64,000 nt of DNA from assembly GCA_005778405.1 (NCBI GenBank), contig SXOA01000035.1, positions 1-64,000 on the forward strand. The letters are read 5' to 3'. Within the stretch, counting starts at the first letter, position 1. Each line of letters opens with the position of its first letter. The notes below the pieces were generated by a model. It ran no database searches. It was not told the DNA's origin and worked only from the letters and a program-made list of their open reading frames with translations. Shown piece after piece: positions 8,318-18,127 of this stretch. This DNA is from Planctomycetaceae bacterium (GTDB lineage: Bacteria; Planctomycetota; Planctomycetia; Pirellulales; Pirellulaceae). The position numbers and the translations under genes are program-made.

Positions 8318-10129
8318 ATGCGACAAATACTGCAAAATGTTGTTCTGCACTGTTTCGCATTGGCAATCTGCGCCGGCCCGTTGCTCGCAGCAGAGCCGAC
8401 AATTACCGTCAGCACGCCCATGTCCCCGCCAACCTGGGCGTTACTCGAACGCGAACTCTTGAAGCAGAACGGCGACGCCTGTCGCGAGTTCTTTGAAAAA
8501 TATTTCGACAACCGCGGCTGGTTGCTCTGTGTGGAGCGGTGGGGCGGGGACGACGGGCCGGATGATGCGATCGAGAATTGTCTCGACTGGCCAATCCTAC
8601 ATGCCTTGGGGGGCAGCGACGAAATACTCCGACTGTACAAGAAGGCCTGGGAAGGCCATCTGCGGCAATACACGCTCGCTAAGACCGTCGATGTCCCGTT
8701 TGCCCGCGACGGCATGTACTTCAAAGAGTTTCCCGTGATGATGGACTGGCTTCACAATGGGGAAGGGCTGGTCGTCTTTAATTTGCAGGGGCTCTCCGAC
8801 CCGCGGGACGCGAAATTCCCCGAGCGCGTGAAACGTTACGCCGGCTTCTATCTCAACGAAGACCCCGGCGCGCCCAACTACGACGCCGAACACAAAATCA
8901 TCCGCAGCATGTTCAACGGCAGTCGGGGGCCGCTCATGCGAAAGGCGACGGGACTGGATTGGGCGGGGGATCCCATTGAAATCGAAAACCGCTTCAAGCC
9001 GCGGCATGGCGAAACCAGCTACGCCCAAATGCTGGAGCATTTCAAGGATTACAACGACACGCTCGGCGACCATCCGCAGAACCTGAAAGCCACGACGCTC
9101 GCCCTCAATGCGTATGCCTTAACCCACGACGAAAAGTACCGCCGCTGGCTGCTGGAATACGTCGATGCCTGGCGTGAGCGAATGGCCGCCAACGGCAACA
9201 TCATTCCGACCAACATCGGCCTCGACGGAAAAATCGGCAGCGCCGCCGGCGGCAATTGGTGGGGGGGAGTCTATGGCTGGGGATTCACTGTCTACGATCC
9301 GGCCACCAAGAGAATGGCCAGCCGCAATCAGCATCAAGCGGGACTGCAGGGGTTCATGAACGCGTACATGCTCACAGGTGACGACCGCTTTCTCGATCCC
9401 TGGCGGAAGCAAATCGATGCCGTGAACGCGAACAAAAAGGTTGTCCGCGGCAAAACGGTCTATCCCAGCATGTTCGGTGAGAAAGGTTGGTACGACTTCA
9501 AGCCCTCGCCGTATTCGGAGGGAGCGCTGGAAGTCGCGTACCTCTCGATGAAACCTGAAGACTTGGCCCGAGTCGCGGACAATCCTTGGCTCGCGTATCT
9601 CGCGGGAAAAAACTTGGACTTTCCCGAGAGGGCGCTGCGCGGCGATCTGTCCCGCATCGGCAAACAGGTGAAAGAAATACGCGCCGATACCTCGACCCCA
9701 GACACTCGCCTGGCCGATGATCCCATGGCGTTCAATCCGGCCAGCGTAGAGTCGCTCATTGAGTTGGCCCTCGGCGGACTGCATCCCGGTCGAGGTGGGT
9801 CGGCATTATTCTGCCGCTTGCGGTATTTCGATCCGGTGGGCCGGCGGGCGGGGTTTCCTGAAGGCATTGCCGCGCTAATCGATGAATTGACCGATGACCG
9901 GGTCTCGGTGACGCTCGTCAACGTGAACCAGCTTGAGTCGCGGCGCGTCGTCATACAGGCCGGGGGATACGCCGAGCACCGCTTCACGTCGGTGAAGCTC
10001 GGAGAGAAAACATTGCCGCTCGACTCTCCTCAGCTCACGGTCGAACTGGCTCCCGGCGCTGGTGCACGCGTTACGCTCGGAATGAAACGTCACGTCAACA
10101 AGCCCGCGATGGCTTTTCCCTGGAACTGA
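8318..10129 (+). CDS. Secreted protein with alpha/alpha-toroid look, function unknown
   Basis: Signal peptide at 1-25 (hydrophobic FALAICAGPLLA, cleavage near AAEP). The body of about 575 residues is helical with repeated aromatic and acidic helix starts (YDAEHKIIRSMFNGSRGP, YALTHDEKYRRWLLEYVD, YMLTGDDRFLDPWRKQID), the pattern of (alpha/alpha)-toroid glycoside hydrolases or polysaccharide lyases. GNWWGGVYGWGF is Gly/Trp-rich in the manner of a sugar-binding cleft. The last 130 residues are beta-rich. I do not recognise the exact family, so glycan degradation is an inference. It starts 3 bases after the DUF1501 stop, in one operon with the molybdopterin protein. Confidence 0.8.
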   Translation: MRQILQNVVLHCFALAICAGPLLAAEPTITVSTPMSPPTWALLERELLKQNGDACREFFEKYFDNRGWLLCVERWGGDDGPDDAIENCLDWPILHALGGSDEILRLYKKAWEGHLRQYTLAKTVDVPFARDGMYFKEFPVMMDWLHNGEGLVVFNLQGLSDPRDAKFPERVKRYAGFYLNEDPGAPNYDAEHKIIRSMFNGSRGPLMRKATGLDWAGDPIEIENRFKPRHGETSYAQMLEHFKDYNDTLGDHPQNLKATTLALNAYALTHDEKYRRWLLEYVDAWRERMAANGNIIPTNIGLDGKIGSAAGGNWWGGVYGWGFTVYDPATKRMASRNQHQAGLQGFMNAYMLTGDDRFLDPWRKQIDAVNANKKVVRGKTVYPSMFGEKGWYDFKPSPYSEGALEVAYLSMKPEDLARVADNPWLAYLAGKNLDFPERALRGDLSRIGKQVKEIRADTSTPDTRLADDPMAFNPASVESLIELALGGLHPGRGGSALFCRLRYFDPVGRRAGFPEGIAALIDELTDDRVSVTLVNVNQLESRRVVIQAGGYAEHRFTSVKLGEKTLPLDSPQLTVELAPGAGARVTLGMKRHVNKPAMAFPWN

Positions 10130-10228
10130 TTGCATAAAACCACCGAAAGATATATCAGCGGCGGCTGATGGATGATACAACAGAGGTTGGTCAAGAATCC
10201 ATCGGCAGGCCGCACACGAAAGAGCGCC

Positions 10229-11641
10229 ATGTTCCGAATCCTGGGGACCGGTTACGACCGCGACTGCTCGGGCCTCAGCCGCCGCGAGTTCCTGAGGATT
10301 GGCAGCCTGGGAGCCGGTTCACTAGCCCTGCCGCAGCTTTTGTCGCTGAATGCCGCGGGTTCGCAGGGCGCGGGCTATCTTCGCGGCAAGTCGGTCGTGT
10401 TGCTGTTCCTGAGTGGCGGGCCGCCGCACCTGGAGTTCTTCGATCCCAAAATGACCGCGCCGTCGGAGATCCGCAGCATCACCGGCGAAGTGCCGACAAA
10501 GATTCCGGGCGTGACCTTCGGCGGAACATTCAGCAAGCTCGCCGCGATGACGGACAAAATCTCCGTCGTCCGGTCTTACGGCTCCAAAAACGGCGGCCAT
10601 GAATATGATCGCATCACCACCGGCGGAAACCCGACAAAGGCCGCGATGTGTGCGATCTACTCGCGGATTGCCGGCACCAATAACCCCCGCAACGGGATGC
10701 CCAACAACATCCTGGTAAAGCCGGAAGGAGTTCAGGACGGCCTCAAGCTCGACGGCAATTTTGAAACCGGTGCTCTGCCGACTTTGACGACACCCGGCAG
10801 CCTCGGCAAGACCTACGATGCTTTCGATCCCAGCGGCGGCGGTTCGCTCAAGCAGGACATGCATATGAGCATCGCGGCGGAGCGACTGGATGATCGTCGC
10901 GGCCTGCTGGCCCGGCTCGATCAGGTCCGCTTGCAAGCGGAACGCTCAGGGGTTCTCGATCGCGTGGGAAAGTACCAGCAGCAAGCCTTCGATATGATCG
11001 CCCGCGGCATTGCGGAAGCCTTCGATCTCTCCAAGGAAGATCCGCAGACTATTGCCGGCTATGACACATCAAAATTCTTCCATGCTCCCGACCTGCAGCG
11101 GTTTTATGACATGCGGCGAGTCACTAATTTACTGGGCCGGCAGATGCTGTTGGCTCGGCGGTTGTGCGAAGCGGGCTGCGGGTTTGTCACGGTTTCCGAT
11201 TGCGGCTGGGACTATCATGCCAACGAGAACAGCCCCAAGGGAATGACCGGCATCTGGCCAATGGGGAACCAGGTGGACCACGCCGTCAGTGCATTCATCG
11301 AGGATATTCACCAGCGCGGGCTGGAGGACAAAATCCTGCTCGTCGTCACTGGCGAAATGGGACGCACTCCGCGAATCAACCGCAGCGGCGGCCGCGACCA
11401 CTATGGAGAACTGACGCCGCTGCTCTTCGCGGGGGGCGGGCTCAAAATGGGACAAGTGATTGGCCAGTCTGATCGCACGGCGTCGCAACCGGCAACGGAA
11501 CCCTACGATCCGCGGCACTTGCTCGGCACGGTGATGCACACCCTCTTCGATGTCGGCAAACTCAGGCTTGATTCGTCGGTCCCCACGGAACTTTCGCGGG
11601 CCATTACCGGCAGCGAGAAGCTTGAGCCGCTGTTTCGGTGA
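10229..11641 (+). CDS. DUF1501 family protein, Tat-exported
   Basis: Tat signal SRREFLRIGSLGAG lies about 15 residues after the chosen ATG at 10229; the frame is open 19 codons further upstream, but the internal ATG has AAGAG before it and gives a normal signal peptide. Motifs: LFLSGGPPHLEFFDPK, VTGEMGRTPRINR and GRDHYGEL. This protein differs from the other five: it has GEMGRTP rather than GEFGRT, and a middle region with EYDRITTGGNPTKA. Length is 470. It follows the toroid gene by 99 bases, so it may share that transcript. It is convergent with the LamG/propeller gene, with 9 bases between the stops. Confidence 0.92.
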   Translation: MFRILGTGYDRDCSGLSRREFLRIGSLGAGSLALPQLLSLNAAGSQGAGYLRGKSVVLLFLSGGPPHLEFFDPKMTAPSEIRSITGEVPTKIPGVTFGGTFSKLAAMTDKISVVRSYGSKNGGHEYDRITTGGNPTKAAMCAIYSRIAGTNNPRNGMPNNILVKPEGVQDGLKLDGNFETGALPTLTTPGSLGKTYDAFDPSGGGSLKQDMHMSIAAERLDDRRGLLARLDQVRLQAERSGVLDRVGKYQQQAFDMIARGIAEAFDLSKEDPQTIAGYDTSKFFHAPDLQRFYDMRRVTNLLGRQMLLARRLCEAGCGFVTVSDCGWDYHANENSPKGMTGIWPMGNQVDHAVSAFIEDIHQRGLEDKILLVVTGEMGRTPRINRSGGRDHYGELTPLLFAGGGLKMGQVIGQSDRTASQPATEPYDPRHLLGTVMHTLFDVGKLRLDSSVPTELSRAITGSEKLEPLFR

Positions 11642-11650
11642 TTGCACTGG

Positions 11651-13318
11651 TTACGGTTTCTTGGCGGAAATCTCGCGGACTTGCTCAGCCGATAATGCGC
11701 CCCGATACAACCTCACGTCGGCCAAATCGCCGCGAAAATAGTCCTGCGCTCCCAGTCCGATTCTTAACGGTTGTTGGTTCGTAAGGTCGTAGTCCTTGGC
11801 GACAAACGGGGCGGACTCACTGGCGAGCTTGCCGTCGACGTAAAGTTGCAGCCGGTCGTTTCCTCGGATCGCGGCGACGTGATGCCAACCCGCGGGGAGT
11901 TCCCGATCCGCCGTCGCGTTCCGGCCGGCTTCGATGGAGAGCACGTGGCCGGAAGGGAGTGTACCGACAAACAAACGACCTTGAAACACGGCCATCGACC
12001 AGGCGCGGCGATATTTGACATCCGGCGTGGAATCAACCGTTCCAATCTTCGTCCAGTTCATGTCACCGTCAAAGCGATACACTTCGGCCGACGGCAACGT
12101 CCCGCCATACATCTTGCCGTTGTAAACCAGGAGCGGCATGGCTTCGAGCTCCTGCCCGAGCTTGCCAACGTCGTCCCACTGGGTGCCTCCCGCGTAGCGA
12201 AACACGCGGGCCTTGGGCCATTCGCTGACATACAAGCTGCCGCCATGCACCGCAAAGCCGTAGGTTTGCGTGGCGTCGGGGATTTTCCCAACGTGGTCCC
12301 ACTTCTGACCATCGAACCGAACGACGGAGCCTTCGTCATAACTTGTCGCGTAGAGTGCGCCGTTGAAGACCGTCATCGCTTCGACCCGTTTTCCATCCGG
12401 CAGGGCGCAGGCCGTCCACTTCTCGCCCCCCTCGTAGCGGAAGAAGCCGGCGGGTTTATAGAGCGAGCCGGCATAGAGCTTGCGGCGAAACACCACGAGG
12501 CTGCCAATGCCTTCAGTTTCAGGAGAGAGAGTGCCGCAAGGGATCCATTTGCCGCCTTCGCCAAGCCGAAAGACTTTGCCGCCGACGTTTGGGTTTTGTG
12601 ATTCGGTCAGCGCGGAGCCTCCGAGGCGATACTTGCTGGAGGCGACATAAAGCGCGCCGTTGTAGACGGCCATGCCCGAGATGGCGTTGGCCTTGTCCGG
12701 GCTCCCCAAGTCGGTCCAGCCGTCCTTGCCGGCAAAACGCAACACGTGCCCCGCTTCCTTCTCGCCGGCGTGGCAAGTGGCGGCGTACAACTGTCCGTCG
12801 TGGACGCACATCGACATCACATACATGGCGGTCCCCAACCTGCCGTGGTCGGTGAACTGCTCGTCGAGACGACCCTGATCGATGCCAAAGTGCAACTGGC
12901 GGCTGTTGGGCTGGCCGTTGGTGACGCCGCCATGATTGTAGAGACCCAAATGGAAACCGGTGCGGGTTTTTGGATCGTACTGGCTGACCAGATCTCCCAG
13001 CACGTCATCCAGCTCGACCTGCGTGTTCACCCACAGCGATATCGAAAACTCACCCGCCCCCATCCGCAGCGACGGAGCATCCGCCACCTCGATGACGGAG
13101 TCCCGCCCGTTAAAGCGACCGGCAGTACGCGCTGCTTTCCCCGGACCAGCCGGCTCGAAGTCCACGCCGCGCGCGGTTGTCGGTAAATCTGCTCCTGACT
13201 GCTCGCGAGCATTGCCGTGCAACGGCCAATGTCCGGTCAGCTTGGGCTCCGCCGACCAGACTTTGGTCGCCCCCAGCCCAAGGAGGACAACCAAAGACAA
13301 GCTGATCGCCATTCGCAT
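11651..13318 (-). CDS. Secreted LamG domain protein split by a propeller
   Basis: The start is chosen by the ribosome site: GAGGAG (13325-13330) is 6 bases before the ATG at 13318 but touches the ATG at 13324. A Sec signal precedes WSAEPKL. Residues about 22-150 are the first half of a LamG/concanavalin-like domain (FNGRDSVIEVAD, FSISLWVNTQ). Residues about 155-460 are kelch-like repeats of the form VYNGALYVASS and VFNGALYATSY, each with one Trp strand (about six). The LamG then resumes with GWHHVAAIRGNDRLQLYVDG and DVRLYRGALSAEQVREI. So a propeller is nested inside a carbohydrate-binding-type fold. Ligand unknown. It is divergent from the DUF1549/DUF1553 gene at 13449. Confidence 0.85.
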   Translation of the reverse strand: MRMAISLSLVVLLGLGATKVWSAEPKLTGHWPLHGNAREQSGADLPTTARGVDFEPAGPGKAARTAGRFNGRDSVIEVADAPSLRMGAGEFSISLWVNTQVELDDVLGDLVSQYDPKTRTGFHLGLYNHGGVTNGQPNSRQLHFGIDQGRLDEQFTDHGRLGTAMYVMSMCVHDGQLYAATCHAGEKEAGHVLRFAGKDGWTDLGSPDKANAISGMAVYNGALYVASSKYRLGGSALTESQNPNVGGKVFRLGEGGKWIPCGTLSPETEGIGSLVVFRRKLYAGSLYKPAGFFRYEGGEKWTACALPDGKRVEAMTVFNGALYATSYDEGSVVRFDGQKWDHVGKIPDATQTYGFAVHGGSLYVSEWPKARVFRYAGGTQWDDVGKLGQELEAMPLLVYNGKMYGGTLPSAEVYRFDGDMNWTKIGTVDSTPDVKYRRAWSMAVFQGRLFVGTLPSGHVLSIEAGRNATADRELPAGWHHVAAIRGNDRLQLYVDGKLASESAPFVAKDYDLTNQQPLRIGLGAQDYFRGDLADVRLYRGALSAEQVREISAKKP

Positions 13319-13324
13319 ATTCAT

Positions 13325-13330
13325 CTCCTC
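13325..13330 (-). promoter_or_regulatory. Shine-Dalgarno that selects the ATG at 13318
   Basis: Minus-strand GAGGAG directly abuts the first ATG (13324) but is 6 bases from the in-frame ATG two codons later, the usual spacing. Confidence 0.6.
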
Positions 13331-13448
13331 GAACCAGAATGTGCTGAATCCTCGCTCGTTACCGAATTCCGGCAGCCGCGGAGCGAGAGTTTAGTTATCT
13401 TAGTGAGTGCGGGACCACATTACTTCCCCCAGGAACCGGCTACCTCAC

Positions 13449-16400
13449 ATGTTCGATATTCGTCGCCACGTTTTCGCTTTCGGACGGGCTCGCGCGCTGC
13501 TGGCGGTCCTGGTCTGCGCAATATTTCGCCCGTTGCCTGCCGACGAGACCAAGCCGGCGGAGGTGCAGTTTAACCGTGACATCCGGCCGATCTTGTCGGA
13601 AAACTGTTTTCAATGCCACGGCCCCGATGTGCAACAACGCCAGGCGGAATTGCGACTCGATACGCGGGACGGTGCGACGGCTGAACATGATGGAGGGAAG
13701 GCGGTTGTCGCAGGTGATGAGAAGGCGAGCCGCCTTATGCAGCGGATTCTTTCGCCGGTCGGCGACGAACGGATGCCGCCAGAGAAGACGGGGCGCAAGC
13801 TCTCGCCCCAGCAGATCGAGCTGCTGCGCCGCTGGATTGAACAGGGAGCCAAATACGAGCAGCATTGGTCGCTGCTGGTGCCGAAGCGGGCCGAGTTTCC
13901 CCACGTGAAGGCTAAGGCGTGGCCCAAAAACGCCGTTGATCGCTTCGTCCTGGCCCGACTGGAGCGGGACGGGCTGTCGCCATCTCCCGAGGCGGACAAG
14001 GGGACGCTGCTGCGGCGGGTGACGCTCGATCTGACCGGTCTGCCGCCGACTCCCGAGGAGCGCGAGGCGTTTCTCGCCGATAAGTCTCCCCTGGCTTATG
14101 AGAAAGTGGTGGACCAGCTACTGAACTCACCTCGTTATGGCGAGAGGATGGCCATGCACTGGCTCGATTTGGCACGGTATGCGGACACGAACGGTTACAA
14201 CAACGACGAGGACCGGACGCAGTGGATGTGGCGAGACTGGGTGATCGCCTCGTTCAACCGCAACCAGCCATATGACCAGTTCGTCACCGAGCAACTGGCG
14301 GGCGACTTGCTTCCAGGCGCTTCGAACGAGCAGAAGATCGCCACGGCGTTCAACCGCAACCACGTCTTGACCACGGAGGGGGGCATCATCGACGAAGAGT
14401 ATCGGGTGGAATACGTGGCCGACCGCGTCCACACCACGGCCACGGTCTTTCTGGGGCTCTCGCTGCAATGTGCCCGTTGCCACGATCATAAATTCGACCC
14501 GCTGACGCAGCGCGAGTATTACAGCTTTTTCGCCTTCTTCAACAACATCGCGGAAAAGACCGTCGGCTATAACCAGGCCAAGGTCGCTGAGCCGTTCATC
14601 AAAGTTCCAACGCAGGACCAGCAGACGGCGCTCGACAAGCTGGCCGCCCGGAAGACAGAACTGGAGCGGAAGAAAACCGAGCGAGCGGCAGCCATGGATG
14701 CCGATTTGGCAAAGTGGGAGCAGGAGATCCTCGCCGCCGGCAAATTGCCGCAATCGCCTCTGGGATTAATCCACTCCTTTTCTCTCGACGAAGGGAAGGG
14801 AAGCCAGATTGTCGATGGCCTGGATGCCAGGCGGAGCGGAACGATCGAAGGCAAGTCCAATTGGACTGCCGGCAAGCTCGGCGGAGCGTTGGAATTCGAC
14901 GGTCAGGCTTTTGTGCCTCTGGGAGAAGTCGGGACGCTGGAACAAAGCGAGCCGTTCTCCTTCGCCGCCTGGGTCTTTCTCACTTCGAACGAGCCCAGCA
15001 CGGTCCTTTCCAGGATGGACGAGGCCAACGCCTTTCGCGGCTATGACCTGATCATTGAACAGGGACGAGTAGCAACCCACGTTGTGCATCACTGGCCGGA
15101 CAATGGACTGAAAGTGATCGCCAAGGAGCCGATGACACTGAGCGCCTGGCATCACGTCGCGATTTCTTATGACGGCAAGGCCAAAGGGAGCGGAATCGCG
15201 ATTTACATCGATGGCAAGCCGCAGTCGGCAGACATCACGACCGACACGCTCAGCGGCAAGGACACCATCAAGACCGACAAGCCATTTCACTTGGGACGGC
15301 GGACCTCCTCCGCGCCGTTCCGCGGCAAACTCGACGAGGTTCAGGTTTATCGATCAGTCCTATCGGCCGGCGACGTAGCCGAGTTGGCCAAGGGACAAAC
15401 GCCAGCCGGGATTGCCGACGTGCTGAAAACGCCAACCGCCGAGCGCAATGCAGTTCAGCGAGAATTGCTGAAAAAATACTTTGTCGACATCGTCGATTCT
15501 GCTTCCCGAACTTTGGCGACCGAGATGGTCCAGGTCGTTAAGGAGCAGGCGGAGTTGGAAAAGTCCTTCCCCGCCACCATGGTCATGCAGGAGATGCCCA
15601 CTCCGCGGCAGGCATTTGTCCTCAATCGGGGCCAGTACGATCAACCCGGCGCGGCGGTTGGTCCCGGCGTTCCCGCCAGCCTGCCGCCGTTTCCAGCCGC
15701 AGCCCCGACCAATCGTTTGGGATTGGCGAAGTGGCTGGTGGACCCAGCTCACCCGCTGACGGCGCGAGTCGCCGTCAATCGCTGGTGGCAACTTTATTTT
15801 GGAACGGGGATTGTGGAAACGGTGGAGGACTTTGGCTCGCAAGGAGCCTGGCCGAGCCATCCGGAGTTGCTCGACTGGCTAGCCACGGAGTTCATCAGCA
15901 CCGGCTGGAATGTGAAAGAGGTGCAGCGACTGATAGTCACCTCATCAACCTATCGGCAAGCGTCGCGAGTCTCTCCCGCGCTGCTGGAACGTGACCCCAA
16001 GAATCGTCTTCTGGCGCGCGGACCTCGTTTCCGCCTGCCGGCTGAAACCATGAGGGACAACGCCCTGGCACTTGGCGGCCTGCTCAAGGAAAAAACCGGC
16101 GGACCGAGTGTCAAACCGTATCAGCCGGACGGCCTGTGGCAGGATGTCTCGGTCGAGCGGCGAGCCGTCTACAAGCAAGACGAGGGAGATGGCCTGTACC
16201 GTCGCAGTATGTACACCTTCTGGAAGCGGACCTGCCCGCCGCCCGGCATGATGACCTTCGACGCTCCCGACCGCGAAACTTGCACCATCCGCCGCGCCCG
16301 GACGAACACGCCCTTGCAAGCGCTGGTCCTGATGAACGACCCTACATATCTGGAATCCTCCCGCAAGCTGGCGGAGCGAGTCTTGAAGAGCGGCAGCGAC

Positions 16401-16655
16401 AAGGACGAAGTGCTGCTCGCGAGGCTTTACCGCCTCGTCCTCTGCCGCGATTCCCAAGCAGACGAAATCGCAACCTTGCTCCCGCTCCTCGGCAAAGTCC
16501 GTGAGCGTTTCAAAGCCGCACCCGAAAAGGCAAAACAGTTACTTAAGATCGGCTCCTCGCCGCGCGACGAAAAGCTGGATGCCGCGGAGTTGGCCGCGTG
16601 GACGACGATTTGCAGCCTTGTGCTGAATTTGGATGAAGCGATTACGAAAGAATAA
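13449..16655 (+). CDS. Planctomycete cytochrome: DUF1549-LamG-DUF1553 protein (PSD1 type)
   Basis: Sec signal ([18 protein letters not shown]), then a PSCyt1-type c-heme segment [17 protein letters not shown] (CXXCH at 53-57). DUF1549 spans about 150-370 ([32 protein letters not shown]) and holds a second [16 protein letters not shown] (from 341). A LamG domain sits at about 440-650 ([19 protein letters not shown]). DUF1553 follows ([46 protein letters not shown]). The ATG at 13449 is used; a GTG at 13407 would only add residues before the signal. Planctomycetes carry dozens of these; electron transfer or sugar handling has been suggested but not shown. DUF1501 follows after 3 bases. Close relative of the gene at 22195. 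Confidence 0.93.
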   Translation: MFDIRRHVFAFGRARALLAVLVCAIFRPLPADETKPAEVQFNRDIRPILSENCFQCHGPDVQQRQAELRLDTRDGATAEHDGGKAVVAGDEKASRLMQRILSPVGDERMPPEKTGRKLSPQQIELLRRWIEQGAKYEQHWSLLVPKRAEFPHVKAKAWPKNAVDRFVLARLERDGLSPSPEADKGTLLRRVTLDLTGLPPTPEEREAFLADKSPLAYEKVVDQLLNSPRYGERMAMHWLDLARYADTNGYNNDEDRTQWMWRDWVIASFNRNQPYDQFVTEQLAGDLLPGASNEQKIATAFNRNHVLTTEGGIIDEEYRVEYVADRVHTTATVFLGLSLQCARCHDHKFDPLTQREYYSFFAFFNNIAEKTVGYNQAKVAEPFIKVPTQDQQTALDKLAARKTELERKKTERAAAMDADLAKWEQEILAAGKLPQSPLGLIHSFSLDEGKGSQIVDGLDARRSGTIEGKSNWTAGKLGGALEFDGQAFVPLGEVGTLEQSEPFSFAAWVFLTSNEPSTVLSRMDEANAFRGYDLIIEQGRVATHVVHHWPDNGLKVIAKEPMTLSAWHHVAISYDGKAKGSGIAIYIDGKPQSADITTDTLSGKDTIKTDKPFHLGRRTSSAPFRGKLDEVQVYRSVLSAGDVAELAKGQTPAGIADVLKTPTAERNAVQRELLKKYFVDIVDSASRTLATEMVQVVKEQAELEKSFPATMVMQEMPTPRQAFVLNRGQYDQPGAAVGPGVPASLPPFPAAAPTNRLGLAKWLVDPAHPLTARVAVNRWWQLYFGTGIVETVEDFGSQGAWPSHPELLDWLATEFISTGWNVKEVQRLIVTSSTYRQASRVSPALLERDPKNRLLARGPRFRLPAETMRDNALALGGLLKEKTGGPSVKPYQPDGLWQDVSVERRAVYKQDEGDGLYRRSMYTFWKRTCPPPGMMTFDAPDRETCTIRRARTNTPLQALVLMNDPTYLESSRKLAERVLKSGSDKDEVLLARLYRLVLCRDSQADEIATLLPLLGKVRERFKAAPEKAKQLLKIGSSPRDEKLDAAELAAWTTICSLVLNLDEAITKE

Positions 16656-16658
16656 GCG

Positions 16659-18113
16659 ATGCAACCACTCCACGACTTGGCCTCCTCTCTCACTCGCCGC
16701 CACTTCTTCGGCAGGTCGGCTGCCGCGGTCGGCACGGCGGCTCTCGCGTCGCTGCTTGCTCCGGCGCGCGGTGAGGCGAAAGATGACAGACGCGTCGGTG
16801 GCCTGGAAGGAATTCCGCATTTCGCACCCAAGGCGAAGCGGGTGATCTATCTGTTTCAGTCCGGCGGCCCTTCGCAGCTTGAGCTGTTCGATGACAAGCC
16901 GCTACTCCGCGAGAAGCACGGCAGCGAGCTTCCCGATTCTGTCCGGATGGGGCAGCGATTGACCGGCATGACGAGCGGGCAAAAGAGCTTTCCGCTCATC
17001 GCTCCCAAGTTCAAATTCGTCCGTCACGGCAAATGCGGCATGGAGCTTGGCGAGCTGCTGCCGCATACCGGCAAGATCGTGGACGACATCTGCCTCGTCC
17101 GCTCGCTGCACACGGAGGCAATCAACCACGATCCGGCCATTACCTACATTCAAACCGGCTCGCAGCAGCCGGGGCGGCCATCGCTGGGAGCATGGGCCGC
17201 GTATGGCCTGGGAACAGAAGCCGCGGACCTCCCTTCCTTTGTCGTGATGATCTCGCACGGCAGCGGCAAGGACAGCAACCAGGGGCTCCTCGACCGCCTG
17301 TGGGGAAGCGGGTTTCTGCCTTCGAACCACCAAGGAGTCAAGCTCCGCAGTCAAGGAGATGCCGTCCTCTATCTATCGGACCCGCCCGGCATCGATCGCG
17401 ACCTGCGGCGGGAGATGCTCGACGGACTGGCTAAACTCAATGAGCAGAAGCTCAAGGAATCGGGCGATCCGGAAATCGCCACTCGCATTGCCCAGTTCGA
17501 GCTCGCTTTCCGCATGCAAACCTCCGTCCCGGAACTGACGGACCTGGCTGGCGAACCGCAAGCGATCTTCGACCTGTACGGACCCGACGCCAAGAAGCCA
17601 GGGACTTTCGCGGCCAACTGCCTGCTCGCACGCCGGCTTGTCGAGCGCGGCGTTCGCTTCGTGCAGCTTTATCACCGGGGCTGGGACCAGCACAACAACC
17701 TGCCCGACAACATGCCGCTCCAGTGCCGCGACGTCGATCAGCCGCAGGCCGCTCTCATCCAGGATCTGAAGCAACGGGGCCTGCTCGATGAGACGCTGGT
17801 CATCTGGGGAGGGGAATTCGGCCGCACAGCTTACGGGCAGGGTGGCCTGAAGGAAAGTTATGGCCGCGACCACCATGGCCGCTGCTTCAGCATCTGGCTG
17901 GCCGGTGGGGGAATCAAGCCTGGCCTCGTGTACGGCGCGACCGACGACTTCAGCTACAACATCACGGGCAACCCAGTTCACGTTCACGATTTGAACGCCA
18001 CTCTGCTGCATTGCCTCGGCATCGAGCACGAGCGGCTGACGTTCCGCCAGCAGGGGCGCGACTATCGGCTGACGGATGTGCACGGGACAGTCGTCAAAGA
18101 CATCTTGGCCTGA
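16659..18113 (+). CDS. DUF1501 family protein paired with the upstream cytochrome
   Basis: Tat-like signal [14 protein letters not shown] near residue 14. Motifs of a second DUF1501 subgroup: [51 protein letters not shown] and [11 protein letters not shown] at the C-terminus. The gene at 20730 has the same subgroup motifs (GRDHHPRCFSIWMAGGGI, DVHGQVVKGIL) and the same kind of partner, so the two cytochrome/DUF1501 pairs look paralogous. Only 3 bases separate it from the upstream stop, and its TGA at 18111 overlaps the ribosome site for the next gene, so three genes are co-translated. Confidence 0.93.
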   Translation: MQPLHDLASSLTRRHFFGRSAAAVGTAALASLLAPARGEAKDDRRVGGLEGIPHFAPKAKRVIYLFQSGGPSQLELFDDKPLLREKHGSELPDSVRMGQRLTGMTSGQKSFPLIAPKFKFVRHGKCGMELGELLPHTGKIVDDICLVRSLHTEAINHDPAITYIQTGSQQPGRPSLGAWAAYGLGTEAADLPSFVVMISHGSGKDSNQGLLDRLWGSGFLPSNHQGVKLRSQGDAVLYLSDPPGIDRDLRREMLDGLAKLNEQKLKESGDPEIATRIAQFELAFRMQTSVPELTDLAGEPQAIFDLYGPDAKKPGTFAANCLLARRLVERGVRFVQLYHRGWDQHNNLPDNMPLQCRDVDQPQAALIQDLKQRGLLDETLVIWGGEFGRTAYGQGGLKESYGRDHHGRCFSIWLAGGGIKPGLVYGATDDFSYNITGNPVHVHDLNATLLHCLGIEHERLTFRQQGRDYRLTDVHGTVVKDILA

Positions 18114-18121
18114 GGAAGGGA
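18113..18121 (+). promoter_or_regulatory. Strong Shine-Dalgarno fixing a GTG start at 18128
   Basis: AGGAAGGGA at 18113-18121, 6 bases before GTG 18128. The frame is open upstream inside the previous gene, so this site, together with the Tat signal that follows, decides the start. Confidence 0.75.
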
Positions 18122-18127
18122 CCGCAA

